Assembly: GCA_902363535.1 (NCBI GenBank)
Contig: CABJAE010000008.1
Location: 1-64,000, forward strand
Direction of reading: 5' to 3'
Length of the DNA: 64,000 bases
DNA from: Peptoniphilaceae bacterium
GTDB lineage: Bacteria; Bacillota; Clostridia; Tissierellales; Peptoniphilaceae
Shown: one piece after another, positions 1 through 8,497 of the stretch
How the letters are laid out: every line of letters starts with the position of its first letter
Numbering within the stretch: position 1 is the stretch's first letter
Program-made: the position numbers and the translations under genes
The notes under the pieces: generated by a model
What the model was told of the DNA's origin: nothing
Database searches by the model: none
Seen by the model: only the letters and a program-made list of their open reading frames with translations

Positions 1-105
1 GGAACGCACAACAAGATCAAGACCGTGAAGCGCGTCGCTTTTGGGATGCGTAACTTTCATCATTTCCGAACCAAACTGCTTTTCGTCTGTTCAAAAGACC
101 GGTGA
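1..105 (+). CDS. ISL3-family transposase, C-terminal fragment (window edge)
   Basis: An open frame runs from base 1 to a TGA at 103-105. It includes NKIKTVKRVAFGMRNFHHFR, which closely fits the conserved C-terminal signature of ISL3-type DDE transposases (N-K-I-K-x2-K-R-x-A/S-F-G-x-R-N-F). The 5' part lies before the window. The frame ends about 50 bases before the inverted repeat, the normal layout for this family. Only the C-terminus is visible, so the catalytic DDE residues cannot be checked. Confidence 0.75.
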   Translation, partial: GTHNKIKTVKRVAFGMRNFHHFRTKLLFVCSKDR

Positions 106-174
106 TGAATGGCTTTTAGGAAAACAAAAAGGAGCCTAGTTTTCACTAGACTCCCCAATGGTTGACATAGAACC
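1..174 (+). mobile_element. Right end of an ISL3-family insertion sequence, cut by the window start
   Basis: The element contains the last 34 codons of a transposase (1-105), a short hairpin at 131-154 and a terminal inverted repeat at about 155-174 whose inward reading begins GGTTCTATGTCAA. ISL3 elements typically end in this way, with the transposase running up to the repeat. The same kind of end, reading GGCTCTATAATATCAG, occurs at 8133. The rest of the element lies outside the window, so whether it is intact cannot be judged. Confidence 0.7.
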
Positions 175-213
175 TTTTTTATTTGTACACAAATTGGATT
201 CACGAAAATAGAA

Positions 214-255
214 AAAGACCCTTCGGCTCGATCTTTCAAGAGCCTTAGGGTCTTT
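214..255 (-). terminator. Intrinsic terminator of the opuC operon
   Basis: The two arms 214-229 and 240-255 pair as AAAGACCC/GGGTCTTT and GGCTC/GAGCC. A T-rich run follows on the minus strand. It lies 37 bases after the stop codon of the last opuC gene. Confidence 0.8.
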
Positions 256-291
256 CTGTATTCCCGTCGTCTTTCGAAGCGGGATTCCATT

Positions 292-921
292 CTATTGCTT
301 CAGTTTTTTCTCGATCCAACCGAGCACCAGATCCGACACGATGGCCATGAGGGCCGTGGGAATGGCGCCGGCCAAGATAATGGCGGAGCCGTTTGCCACC
401 ACGGTGCCTCTGGTAATAATATCGCCCAGGCCCCCGGCGCCGATAAAGGTGCCGATGGCGGCGACGCCGATGCCCACGACCAATGCGTTTCGAATGCCGC
501 CCATGATCACGGAAACGCTTAGGGGAAATTCAACCTTCATCACCTGTTGCACTTGGGTCATGCCCATGCCCTGTGCCGCGTCGATAATTCCCGGATCGAT
601 GGCGTCGATTCCGGTGATCGTATTTTTTATGATTGGCAAAAGGGCGTAGAGGAATACGGAAAGGACCACGGTATTTGCGCCGATGCCGATCACCATCATT
701 AAAATAGCCAGCATGGCGAGGCCCGGTATGGTTTGAATGACATTGACGATGCCGATGACGATGTTTCGGCTTTTTTCCTTACCTGAAACATAAAATCCCA
801 AGGGAATGCCCACGATGCAGGCGAAGAGCACGCCGTAAATCGCGATGAGAAAGTGGCGGGAAAATTGTTCCGCAATGTAGCTGAAGTTTGCAGCGTAATA
901 ATTTGTGAGCTCACTTAGCAT
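292..921 (-). CDS. opuCD: Osmoprotectant ABC transporter permease, OpuCD/OpuBD type
   Basis: This 209-residue inner-membrane permease of the binding-protein-dependent (BPD) transport family is the second permease of a glycine-betaine/carnitine/choline-type importer. It is strongly hydrophobic with about five to six membrane segments. The cytoplasmic coupling region EAA-like stretch lies near residues 105-150 (DAAQGMGMTQVQQVMKVEFP), as in OpuC permeases. Its start follows a good ribosome site (AGAGGTG) and overlaps the end of the upstream lipoprotein gene. It is the last gene of the four-gene operon and is followed by a strong hairpin terminator. The exact substrate cannot be read from the sequence. 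Confidence 0.9.
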   Translation of the reverse strand: MLSELTNYYAANFSYIAEQFSRHFLIAIYGVLFACIVGIPLGFYVSGKEKSRNIVIGIVNVIQTIPGLAMLAILMMVIGIGANTVVLSVFLYALLPIIKNTITGIDAIDPGIIDAAQGMGMTQVQQVMKVEFPLSVSVIMGGIRNALVVGIGVAAIGTFIGAGGLGDIITRGTVVANGSAIILAGAIPTALMAIVSDLVLGWIEKKLKQ

Positions 922-1873
922 TTACTTCACCTCTGATTCGTTCCAGTTCTTTTTGATCCACTTTTACATCGTCGAAATAATGATTCGCTTCCAAAAATTC
1001 TTTGGCCACGACATTGGGCTCGATTCGATCTTCCGACGCCAGTTTGTTTAATTCCTGCATCTTTTCGGAAGAGATGGTGCCCTTTAATTTCAACAGGATC
1101 TCGATAAGCTCCGGATGTTTCTTTAATATCTCCACCGACGCTGCGGGAGAGCAGTCGTAAGAGGGAAAAAGCTGTAAGTCGTCTTCCAAAAGGACGAGAT
1201 TATAAGAATTAATTCGCCCGTCGGTGGAATAACCGAGGACCACGTCCATATTGCCGCTCGATAGGGCAGAATAAACCAGGCCGATGTCCATGGAATAGAA
1301 GTTCGGGAATTCAAAGCCGTAAGTGGCCTTGAAGGCTTCGTAGCCGTCGCCGGGCCGATCAACCCATGAGGAATCCACGCCGACTTTAATGTCTCCGGCG
1401 ATGTCTTTCAGCTGTGACACTTTCGTTAAATTGTGGGCCTCGGCAAATTCTTTCGTCGCCATAAAGGCGTAGGTGTTGTCGAAACCGTAGGAGGGGAACC
1501 AGATCCGGTCAAACTTCTTTAAATAGATGTCCCGAACCAGTTCCATGGCTTTTTCAGGATCTCTCTCCGGTTCCATGCCGCATTCCCCGGTAAGTGAGGT
1601 GCCGGTATACATGCCGCCCACTACATTGAGGGATTTTTTCTCCATGGCGATGTGCGTCATCGTGGTGGATCCCAGGTTTTTAATCTGGGTCACCTTTAAA
1701 TCCGTGTTGTGCTCCACCATTTGCGTCACGATCTCCGCCAACACCTGCCTTTCCGTGTAGGTGCCCGAAGCGACGATAACGTCATTTTCCACGGAGGAGG
1801 AAATCCCCGGCAGAGAACATGCCGTTAAGAGGACAGTGAAAAAAACGAGAAGAATTTTTTTGATTTTCTTCAT
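911..1873 (-). CDS. opuCC: Osmoprotectant-binding lipoprotein, OpuCC type
   Basis: This is the extracellular substrate-binding lipoprotein of the OpuC importer (OpuAC/OsmoX-like fold), about 320 residues. The N-terminus is basic then hydrophobic and ends in a lipobox LTAC with the lipidated cysteine near residue 19. I place the start at ATG 1873, which has GGGAGG eight bases upstream, rather than at the in-frame GTG three codons earlier. It lies between the two permease genes, the usual A-B-C-D order. The ligand-cage aromatic residues were not aligned, so substrate choice (betaine, choline, carnitine) is open. Confidence 0.88.
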   Translation of the reverse strand: MKKIKKILLVFFTVLLTACSLPGISSSVENDVIVASGTYTERQVLAEIVTQMVEHNTDLKVTQIKNLGSTTMTHIAMEKKSLNVVGGMYTGTSLTGECGMEPERDPEKAMELVRDIYLKKFDRIWFPSYGFDNTYAFMATKEFAEAHNLTKVSQLKDIAGDIKVGVDSSWVDRPGDGYEAFKATYGFEFPNFYSMDIGLVYSALSSGNMDVVLGYSTDGRINSYNLVLLEDDLQLFPSYDCSPAASVEILKKHPELIEILLKLKGTISSEKMQELNKLASEDRIEPNVVAKEFLEANHYFDDVKVDQKELERIRGEVNAK

Positions 1874-1874
1874 T

Positions 1875-2504
1875 TTACTCACCTCCCTTGTAGGGGGACA
1901 GACGTTTTTCCAATCGGCCGAACAGGTGGTCGGTTAAAAGAGCCAAGGCCGTAATTGGAATCGTGCCCCATAAAATCATGGGCGGCACGTAATTGTTCAG
2001 TCCGTTGAAAATAAAGTCTCCCAGTCCCCCGGCGCCCACGTAAGCGGCGAGGGTGGTCCACGCCAGCACATAGACGGCGGACAGGCGAATGCCCGACATA
2101 ATCACAGGCAGCGCCAAGGGAATCTTTACTTTCGTCAAAATCTGTCGCTCTTCCATGCCCATGCCTTTGGCCGCGTCGACGGCCGACGGAGTGACGGAGG
2201 TAAGGCCCAGAAACGTGTTCCGCAGAATCGGCAGCAGAGAGTAGATGAAAAGAGCGGCGATGGCCGTCTTTTTTCCGACGCCGAATACGGGAATCATCAG
2301 GGCCAGAAGAGCGAAAGAGGGAATGGTTTGAAGCACCGATGCCACGCCCATGACGCCGTTTGAAATCTTTTCATATTTGGACAGCAAAATGCCTAAGGGC
2401 ACGGCGACGACGATTCCCATGGCCAAAGAGACCACGGAAATGTAGAGATGCTCCAGTAGTTTTTCTCCGATGAGAAGGTAATTTTCTGCGAAGAAATTAA
2501 TCAT
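1875..2504 (-). CDS. opuCB: Osmoprotectant ABC transporter permease, OpuCB type
   Basis: This is the first permease of the OpuC importer, about 209 residues, homologous to the second permease (both have a DAAKGMGM/DAAQGMGM coupling motif). Roughly five to six membrane helices are visible. Start choice is uncertain: in-frame GTG 2513, ATG 2510 and ATG 2504 are all possible, and 2504 has the best spaced GGTGATGGGG ribosome site. It overlaps the 3' end of the ATPase gene, so translation is probably coupled. The pair would form the membrane pore driven by OpuCA. Confidence 0.88.
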   Translation of the reverse strand: MINFFAENYLLIGEKLLEHLYISVVSLAMGIVVAVPLGILLSKYEKISNGVMGVASVLQTIPSFALLALMIPVFGVGKKTAIAALFIYSLLPILRNTFLGLTSVTPSAVDAAKGMGMEERQILTKVKIPLALPVIMSGIRLSAVYVLAWTTLAAYVGAGGLGDFIFNGLNNYVPPMILWGTIPITALALLTDHLFGRLEKRLSPYKGGE

Positions 2505-3621
2505 CCCCATCACCGCCGATAATGTTGTTGTAAATCGTATCCACGACGGAGGCCCGCGTGACGATGCCGACTAATTTCCCCTTCTCGTCTACCACCGGGA
2601 GGTTGCGATAACCCAGTTCCACGATCAGGTGAATGGCTTCGATGATTTTCGTCGAGTTTGTAATGGAGACCGCATCGTTCATAATTTCCGAAACGTACGT
2701 GTCGACGCGGCCCAATTTCCCCAGTTCGAAAATGCCCACGACGCCTTTAAGTACATTTTTCGCATCGGTCACAAAGAGCGTGTCCACTCGTTTCTTTCGC
2801 ATTAACTTCAGCGCTTCTCGAGTGGTTTTTCCCTCGTTAATAGCAACAGGATTTCGAATCATGATGGTTTCTACGGAATTATAGGATGTCTTCGCCTTAT
2901 TTAAGTTGTCCTCGCCCAACAACCCGCGGACGTAGTCGTTGGCCGGATTTTTCAAAATATTTTCCGGCGTATCGAACTGCGCCATGTGCCCCATGTCCAT
3001 GATCAAAATGCGATCGGCGAGATTTAAGGCCTCGTTCATGTCGTGGGTTACGAAGACCACCGTCTTGTTCATTTCTTTTTGAATGTTCTTAATTAAATTT
3101 TGAAGGGCTTCCCGGGTGATCGGATCCAGGGCGCCGAAAGGCTCGTCCATCAAAATAATGTTTTGATCCGCCGCAAGAGCCCGGACAACGCCGATCCGCT
3201 GTTGCTGGCCCCCGCTCAACTGACTCGGGTACTTGTCCAAATACTCCACGGGAAGGTCCACTTTTTTGATCAGTTCCTCGGCGATGCTCCGCTTTTTCTC
3301 CTCGTCCCACTTTAAGAGGGACGGAACCAAGGTGATGTTTTCATAGATGGTCATATGAGGCAAAAGGCCGATTTGCTGGATCACGTATCCGATCTCCCGC
3401 CTCAGCTTCACCGGATTTTTCTCCATGATGTCTTCGCCGTCGATAAGGATTTTTCCCTTGGACGGCTCGGTCATGCGATTGATCATCCGCATAATCGTCG
3501 TCTTCCCCGATCCCGAGGTGCCGATGACACAGATAAATTCACCATCGTTTATTTTAAAGCTTATATTTTCAACTGCCGTTTGGGTTTTATAGATTTTCGC
3601 CACGTCGATAAATTCAATCAT
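2497..3621 (-). CDS. opuCA: Osmoprotectant ABC transporter ATPase with CBS domains, OpuCA type
   Basis: This 374-residue ATPase energises the OpuC importer. Walker A GTSGSGKTT is at residues 34-42, the signature is [10 protein letters not shown], and Walker B is IILMDEP. Two CBS domains occupy roughly residues 250-370. In OpuA/OpuC relatives such CBS pairs are linked to sensing of ionic strength or cyclic-di-AMP; which applies here is not shown. The ribosome site GGGGGAG precedes ATG 3621. It is the first gene of the operon. An AT-rich leader lies upstream with a TATAAT at 3707-3712 (minus) but no convincing -35 box. Confidence 0.92.
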   Translation of the reverse strand: MIEFIDVAKIYKTQTAVENISFKINDGEFICVIGTSGSGKTTIMRMINRMTEPSKGKILIDGEDIMEKNPVKLRREIGYVIQQIGLLPHMTIYENITLVPSLLKWDEEKKRSIAEELIKKVDLPVEYLDKYPSQLSGGQQQRIGVVRALAADQNIILMDEPFGALDPITREALQNLIKNIQKEMNKTVVFVTHDMNEALNLADRILIMDMGHMAQFDTPENILKNPANDYVRGLLGEDNLNKAKTSYNSVETIMIRNPVAINEGKTTREALKLMRKKRVDTLFVTDAKNVLKGVVGIFELGKLGRVDTYVSEIMNDAVSITNSTKIIEAIHLIVELGYRNLPVVDEKGKLVGIVTRASVVDTIYNNIIGGDGDD

Positions 3622-3754
3622 ACGCTCCCCCTTCTGTTCATTTGAACCCTGTCATTTAATGCTATCACAAAAACAGATTCATTTGTATATTGCATTTTTT
3701 CATTCTATTATAAATATTTACTTTTATGCCCTCTTAATGCCCCTTCCGCGACGC

Positions 3755-3799
3755 AAAAAACCCTCAGCCTTCGGTTGAATCCAAGGGTTGAGGGTTTTT
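3755..3799 (-). terminator. Bidirectional hairpin terminator between opuCA and the ATPase fragment
   Basis: The arms AAAAACCCTCA and TGAGGGTTTTT pair across 3755-3799, with an extra CCTT/AAGG step. A-runs and T-runs on both sides let it act in both directions. It lies just after the stop codon of the P-type ATPase fragment. Confidence 0.75.
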
Positions 3800-3831
3800 A
3801 AGAGAGCTTCTTTTTGTCATCCGAACAGTTT

Positions 3832-5181
3832 TTAAGCCAACGCGTAATTTCGCATATTTTCCATGCCTATGGCCACAGTGGACGAATTGTGCAAAAACGA
3901 CGACGTGGTGTTGGAGATCACGCCGAAATAGCCCAGGGCGATGAGCAAGGTATTAAAACCGATGATTTGGTTGTAATCCTTTTTAATTCGCTTGTCCAAT
4001 TCCTTGGCGATTTTCACCACATTTACAATGGAGGCCAAGTCGTCGCTGCCGATGGCGATGTCTGCGATTTCACGGGCGATGTCCGCGCCCTTGTGCATGG
4101 CGATGCCCACATCGGCGCCGGAGAGGGCCACGGAGTCGTTGATTCCGTCGCCGATCATAACGACTTTTCTGCCCATGGCTTTTTGAGCGTGAATGTATTC
4201 CGCCTTGTCCTCGGGAAGGACTTGGGATCGGTAGTAGTCCAGGCCCAATTCATTTGCCACGAAGCGGGCGGAATTTTCCGCGTCGCCTGTGAGCATGGCG
4301 ATGTTGGTAAAACCTAATGCCCGAAGGGCGTCGACGGTTTCTTTCGCATCCTCGCGAATGGGATCGGAAATACACAAGACAGCGATTAATTCGCCGTCGT
4401 AGGCCAGATAAAGCAGGGAATAATTTTCCTTCAGCTCTTCGATCAGGGCTTCCTTCGCCAAAGGCAAATGCACGTTTTCGTCGTCGAAAATAAAGTGTGC
4501 CGAACCGATCAGGGCGGTTTTTCCGTCGATTTTTGAAGAAATTCCGTGGGCCACGATGTATTCCGTTTCCGAATGCATTTCTTCGTGACGCAAATCTCTT
4601 CTGACGGCCGCATCCACCACGGCATTGGCGATGGAGTGGGGGAAGTGTTCTTCCAGGCATGCGGCGATGCGCAAACACTCGTCTTCCGAATGGCCGTCAA
4701 AGGCGATGACCTTTTCCACCGTCGGCGTGGACTTCGTTAACGTCCCCGTCTTGTCAAAGACGATGGTGTCCGCCTGAGCCAGATTTTCCAAATACTTGCC
4801 GCCTTTGACCAAAACGTCCATTTGGCCGGACTGGCTCATGGCTTTCATGACGGCGATGGGGATCGTGAGCTTCAGGGCGCAGGAATAGTCGACCATTAAA
4901 AAGGCCTTGGCCTTTTGTACGGAGCCCGTCAAGGCGTAGGATAAGCCGGCGCCGAGGAAGGAATACTTCACCAGAGAGTCCGCCATACTTTCCGCCTTTT
5001 TCTGCGCCATGGATTTGTTCTTTTCACTTTCGCCGATCATCTTGATGATGTTGTTGATGCGGCTTTCGTTGTAGAGCTTTTCGGTCTTGATGTGAAGCAT
5101 GCCTTCTTCCAAGACCGTGCCATCGATTTGGCGGAGAAGATTCGCGCCGTGGCTGCCGCGGAAGATACGACCTACGACCAA
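3832..5181 (-). pseudogene. P-type (P1B-like) metal ATPase, 5'-truncated
   Basis: The C-terminal two thirds of a heavy-metal P-type ATPase are present. Within the 449-codon open frame the phosphorylation motif DKTGTLTK is at 143-150, MLTGD at 296-300 and GDGINDS at 344-350, with a final membrane pair. The intramembrane motif is YSCALK (99-104), not the CPC of copper pumps. Recognisable homology begins only at GTVLEEG (residue 21), the end of the actuator domain. The TGES loop, the first membrane helices and any metal-binding domain are absent. Full-length relatives have about 700 residues. The frame opens at TTG 5181 right after a stop; ATG 5100 is the only other plausible start. The break coincides with the broken end of the opposing helicase gene. 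The metal is unknown. Confidence 0.8.
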
Positions 5182-6171
5182 CTAGACGAGGATTTTTCGG
5201 AAGCCGTGGAGGATTTCATCGACGAGGCGGCAAACTACCTCGCCCGGCTGAAGGCGGAGCCCGAGGAGGATTTTCTCGAGCTGTACTTTCACCTCTTGGA
5301 CTGGCAGAATTTAAATCTCTACTACGACGAGGACCGCTTTACTTTCTTCGTGCCCCGGAAAAACACCCTGCGCCTCATATGCTTGGATCCGTCTCGCGTC
5401 CTTTCCGCTCGGCGAGAGCTGTTTCAATCGGCGGTGTATTTTTCCGCTACCCTCTCTCCCATGGACTACCACAGCTACTGCTTGGGCGCCGGGGAGGAGC
5501 GAAAAACCATGGTCTTAGCGAGCCCCTTCGATCCCGCCCATCCATTGATTCTGCACCCGCCCCACCTGTCCACCAAGTACAAAGACCGGGCCCGCACCCT
5601 TCCCGAGATCAGCCGCTACTTACAGGCCTTTTCCACCACGCGAGAAGGCAATTTCATCCACTTCTTTCCCTCCTACGCCTACAAGGATCAGGTTTATGCC
5701 GCCTGCATGGAGTGGGAGGAATGCGGCCACGATCAGGCCCGCTCCATGACGGAAAAAGAACGGGCCGATTACATCGACCGGTTCAGAAACGAGCGCCCGG
5801 TCCACGGCTACGGCGTCATGGGCGGCGCCTTTTCCGAAGGCGTGGATCTTTCCGGCGAAGCCCTTATGGGCGTAAGTATTTTAACTCTTTCACTGCCAGG
5901 CCTGTCCCGTGAGCGGGAGCTTATTAAAAATCGCTTTAATCGCTTGGGAAAAGACGGCTACGCCTATGCCTACACCTACCCGGGGCTCACGAAAGTGGTG
6001 CAGGCCGCCGGGCGCATCATTCGCTCCGACAGCGACCGTGGCCAACTGCTTCTCTTAGACGACCGCTACCTGCGCCCCGACATTCGCGCCCTGCTCCCCG
6101 CCCATTGGCGAGTGGAAACCGTGGCGTCGGTGGACGATATGATAGAAAAAATAAACGCATTTTGGAGGTAA
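5092..6171 (+). pseudogene. DinG/XPD-like superfamily 2 helicase, 5'-truncated
   Basis: The C-terminal half of an XPD/DinG-family ATP-dependent DNA helicase is present. YFSATLSP (116-123), GVMGGAFSEGVDL and QAAGRIIRS (motif VI, arginine finger) are clear. The N-terminal ATPase half, with Walker A and DEAH, is missing, so this 359-codon frame cannot be a working helicase. Homology starts at about DRA (residues 8-10), which in intact relatives lies just after DEAHN. The open frame begins at GTG 5092 with no good ribosome site. It overlaps trmL's ribosome site at its 3' end (stop 6169-6171). A chimeric assembly join is an alternative to a real deletion. Confidence 0.8.
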
Positions 6172-6173
6172 TT

Positions 6174-6641
6174 ATGACACTGCACATCTGTTTAGTTGAA
6201 CCCGAGATTCCCCACAACACCGGCGCCATCGCCCGGAGCTGCGGCCTGACGAAAAGCGTCCTGCACTTGGTGCGTCCCCTGGGCTTTTCCGTGGACGACA
6301 AGCATTTGAAGCGCTGCGGCCTGGACTACTGGGATCTCGTGGACATCCGCTACCACGACAGCATCGAAGAGGTCATGGAAGAATACAAAGACCACCGCTT
6401 CTTTTTCGCTTCCACCAAGGCCCACAAGCGCTACTGCGACATCGAATTTCAAGACGGCGACTTTCTGGTCTTCGGCAAAGAAACCAAGGGTCTGCCCGAG
6501 CCCTTGTTAAAGGCCCACGACGAGACGGCCATTCGCATTCCCATGCTGAAAGATTTCGGCCGCAGCTTAAATTTATCCGTCTCCGTCAACATCATTCTCT
6601 TCGAAGCTCTGCGCCAATTGGACTATCCGGGGATGGCCTGA
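6174..6641 (+). CDS. trmL: tRNA (cytidine/uridine(34)-2'-O)-methyltransferase, TrmL
   Basis: This 155-residue SPOUT-fold methyltransferase modifies the ribose of the wobble base of leucine tRNAs using S-adenosylmethionine. The N-terminal signature PEIPHNTGAIARSC (11-24) matches TrmL. FGKETKGLP and RSLNLSVSVNIILFEALRQ are the SAM-binding trefoil-knot motifs. I choose ATG 6174, which follows TTGGAGGT, over an in-frame ATG 23 codons earlier inside the helicase fragment. Its stop overlaps the birA start (TGATG), so the two are probably co-translated. Confidence 0.93.
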   Translation: MTLHICLVEPEIPHNTGAIARSCGLTKSVLHLVRPLGFSVDDKHLKRCGLDYWDLVDIRYHDSIEEVMEEYKDHRFFFASTKAHKRYCDIEFQDGDFLVFGKETKGLPEPLLKAHDETAIRIPMLKDFGRSLNLSVSVNIILFEALRQLDYPGMA

Positions 6642-7591
6642 TGAAAAGCAAAGACTACATCCTAAAAGCACTGAAAGAGGCCGACGACTACCTTTCCGGA
6701 GAAGACCTGGCCCGGGCGATGAACATCTCCCGCGCCGCCGTGTGGCAGGCCATAAAAGCCCTTAGGCAAGACGGCTACCACATCGACGCCGTCACCAATC
6801 GGGGCTACCGCTTAAACGAAAATTACGAAGCCCTGGATGCCGAGCGCATTCGAAGCCGCCTCACAGATGATTTAAAAGACGTGACCGTGTCGGTCCTTGA
6901 CCGCGTGGATTCCACCAACGACGCCATCTTCAGAGAAGACGCCGCCTCGCCCCTCCCTTCCTTTTCCTTTATGACGGCGGAGGAACAGACGGCGGGAAAA
7001 GGGCGCGTGGGGAAATCCTTCCTCTCCCCCTACGGCACGGGACTTTATCTCTCGACGATTATTCACGCAGACGACGCGCCCGATCCGTCCCTCATCACCA
7101 TGGCCGCCGCCGTGGCATTAAAAGAAGCCTTAACGGAGCAGAGCGACGAGGATGTAAAGATTAAATGGGTCAACGACCTGTACTTCAATCACAAAAAAAT
7201 TGCCGGCATTTTGACGGAAGCGGATTTCTCCCAAGGCAAGGCCCGCTACGTCATCGGCCTGGGCATCAACACCAACACGCCTCAGAAGCTTTTTGAAAAA
7301 CAGGCCCTACCTACCGCCGGCTCCCTCACAGGGGATATTTCCAGAAATCAATTGGCGGCGGATCTAATGAATGCGCTCTATCGTTGGATTCAAAGGCCCG
7401 CCGATGAAATCTTAAATGCCTATCGAAAATACAATCTCACCATCGGAAAAACCATTCGCTTCGCCAAAGGCGACATCGAATACACCGGCGTGGCCGAGGC
7501 CATCGACGACGACGGTGCCCTTCTCGTCGCCGTGGAAGGGCGCATCCTTCGCCTGTCCGCCGGCGCCATTTCCGTCGAAGGCAGCTGGTAA
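6641..7591 (+). CDS. birA: Biotin operon repressor / biotin-protein ligase BirA
   Basis: This 316-residue bifunctional protein joins biotin to carboxylase carrier domains through biotinyl-AMP. The N-terminal winged helix (about residues 1-65, LARAMNISRAAVWQAIKAL) indicates DNA binding, so it is a repressor-type (class II) BirA. The ligase core follows with the adenylate-binding GKGRVGKSFLSPYGTGLY and IKWVNDLYF plus KKIAGIL. A short SH3-like C-terminal domain completes it. No biotin operator was recognised in this window. The start overlaps the trmL stop. Confidence 0.93.
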   Translation: MKSKDYILKALKEADDYLSGEDLARAMNISRAAVWQAIKALRQDGYHIDAVTNRGYRLNENYEALDAERIRSRLTDDLKDVTVSVLDRVDSTNDAIFREDAASPLPSFSFMTAEEQTAGKGRVGKSFLSPYGTGLYLSTIIHADDAPDPSLITMAAAVALKEALTEQSDEDVKIKWVNDLYFNHKKIAGILTEADFSQGKARYVIGLGINTNTPQKLFEKQALPTAGSLTGDISRNQLAADLMNALYRWIQRPADEILNAYRKYNLTIGKTIRFAKGDIEYTGVAEAIDDDGALLVAVEGRILRLSAGAISVEGSW

Positions 7592-7614
7592 TTTTACAAA
7601 TTAAAAACTTCCCC

Positions 7615-7643
7615 TTGACAAAAAACCGATTCGCCCGTATAAT
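7615..7643 (+). promoter_or_regulatory. Consensus sigma-A promoter for tRNA-Ser and SRP RNA
   Basis: TTGACA (7615-7620), a 17-base spacer and TATAAT (7638-7643) match the vegetative consensus exactly. The tRNA begins 19 bases after the -10 box. Confidence 0.92.
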
Positions 7644-7661
7644 CATATACTGTAATCCAAT

Positions 7662-7753
7662 GGAGAGATGGTTGAGTTGGTTTAAGGCGCTCGCCTGGAA
7701 AGCGGGTATACGTTAATAGCGTATCGGGGGTTCGAATCCCCCTCTCTCCGCCA
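7662..7753 (+). tRNA. tRNA-Ser (anticodon GGA)
   Basis: The acceptor stem GGAGAGA/TCTCTCC, a long class II variable arm, the T-arm GGGGGTTCGAATCCCCC and an encoded CCA are all present. The anticodon loop CTGGAAA gives GGA, reading serine codons UCC/UCU. A perfect promoter stands 19 bases upstream. The SRP RNA begins about 10 bases after the CCA, so the two are likely made as one precursor. Confidence 0.96.
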
Positions 7754-7763
7754 GGAAAAGTTT

Positions 7764-8030
7764 GCCATGCTAGATGGGGAATTAGCGGCACCCTGTAACT
7801 TGTAATCCGCTACAACAAGATTGAATTCCCGATCCAGCGCATTTCTTTTGCGGCCTGCCCGAGAAAAGTGATGTTGAGGAGTGGGTCCTACGCAATAAGC
7901 CCTTGCGAACCGTGTCAGGTCTTGACGGAAGCAGCACTAAGTAAGTCCGCTTATGTGACGTAGATTCGCCTGCTCTGAGTTAACTCTCTCGGTAACGCGT
8001 GGAAGACTTGTGCAAAGTCGGGTGCATGGC
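7764..8030 (+). ncRNA. ffs: Signal recognition particle RNA, large bacterial (Bacillus) type
   Basis: The conserved domain IV core GTGTCAGGTCTTGACGGAAG and AGCAGCACTAAG (about 7913-7941) binds Ffh. The 5' Alu-domain part with AGATGGGG and CCCTGTAA resembles B. subtilis scRNA. The ends GCCATGC (7764-7770) and GCATGGC (8024-8030) are complementary and close the molecule at about 267 nt. It has no promoter of its own between it and tRNA-Ser, suggesting co-transcription and processing. A UUCG-loop terminator follows. Confidence 0.93.
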
Positions 8031-8043
8031 TACATATAAAATC

Positions 8044-8066
8044 GCGGTTCTTCGGAACCGCTTTTT
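8044..8066 (+). terminator. Terminator of the tRNA-Ser/SRP RNA unit
   Basis: GCGGTTC and GAACCGC pair around a TTCG tetraloop, followed by TTTTT. Confidence 0.92.
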
Positions 8067-8090
8067 CTTTGCAAAAAATTCCACACATAC

Positions 8091-8129
8091 AAAAGCCCCT
8101 TCCGCTTTTATGCGCAAGGGGCCATTTTT
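8091..8129. terminator. Hairpin terminator next to island 1
   Basis: AAAAGCCCCTT and AAGGGGC pair around a 14-base loop and are followed by ATTTTTG. It lies just outside the ISL3-like end at 8133. Confidence 0.6.
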
Positions 8130-8132
8130 GTT

Positions 8133-8467
8133 GGCTCTATAATATCAGTTGGGGAGTAACCTCCTTAATGGATATTTTTGTGCAAAAAGATAGCACTTGT
8201 TTTCCCAATTACCTAAAATTAAATCACCACAAATTAATAAAGGGGGTTAAACAAGCGCAAAACAATATTACAACAATACTTTTAGGAATCCAAGATGTCG
8301 AGGTAGCCGGTGCTACAAAAAAACGTTTTATAATAATAATGTGTGCCATTCACGAGCGGCTATGTCCCCATTGTAGTTCCTTCCACGTTCAAGGGGTGCA
8401 ATTGCTTCAAGATGCCCGATGCGATAAAAACACGTGCTCCTGCTCACGGAAAAGTTACATTATTGTT
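8133..8467 (+). mobile_element. ISL3-family left-end remnant, interrupted by island 1
   Basis: An inverted-repeat-like end at 8133-8157 reads GGCTCTATAATATCAG then TTGGGGAGT. The first half of a transposase frame follows. The sequence changes to the 3' end of an AT-rich ABC gene at about 8467. Only about 335 bases of the element remain. Its end resembles the inverted repeat at 155-174 in opposite orientation. Confidence 0.65.
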
Positions 8468-8497
8468 CTAAAACTTTACAACCCTATCGCAGACTGA
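8168..8497 (+). pseudogene. ISL3-family transposase, N-terminal fragment
   Basis: The frame from ATG 8168 gives about 109 residues. ITTILLGIQDVEV and HERLCPHCSSFHVQ fit the N-terminus and first zinc-finger pair of ISL3 transposases. The last residues come from antisense of the neighbouring ABC gene, so homology ends near 8467. The catalytic part is gone. No strong ribosome site is visible. It is a fossil marking the edge of island 1. Confidence 0.65.
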
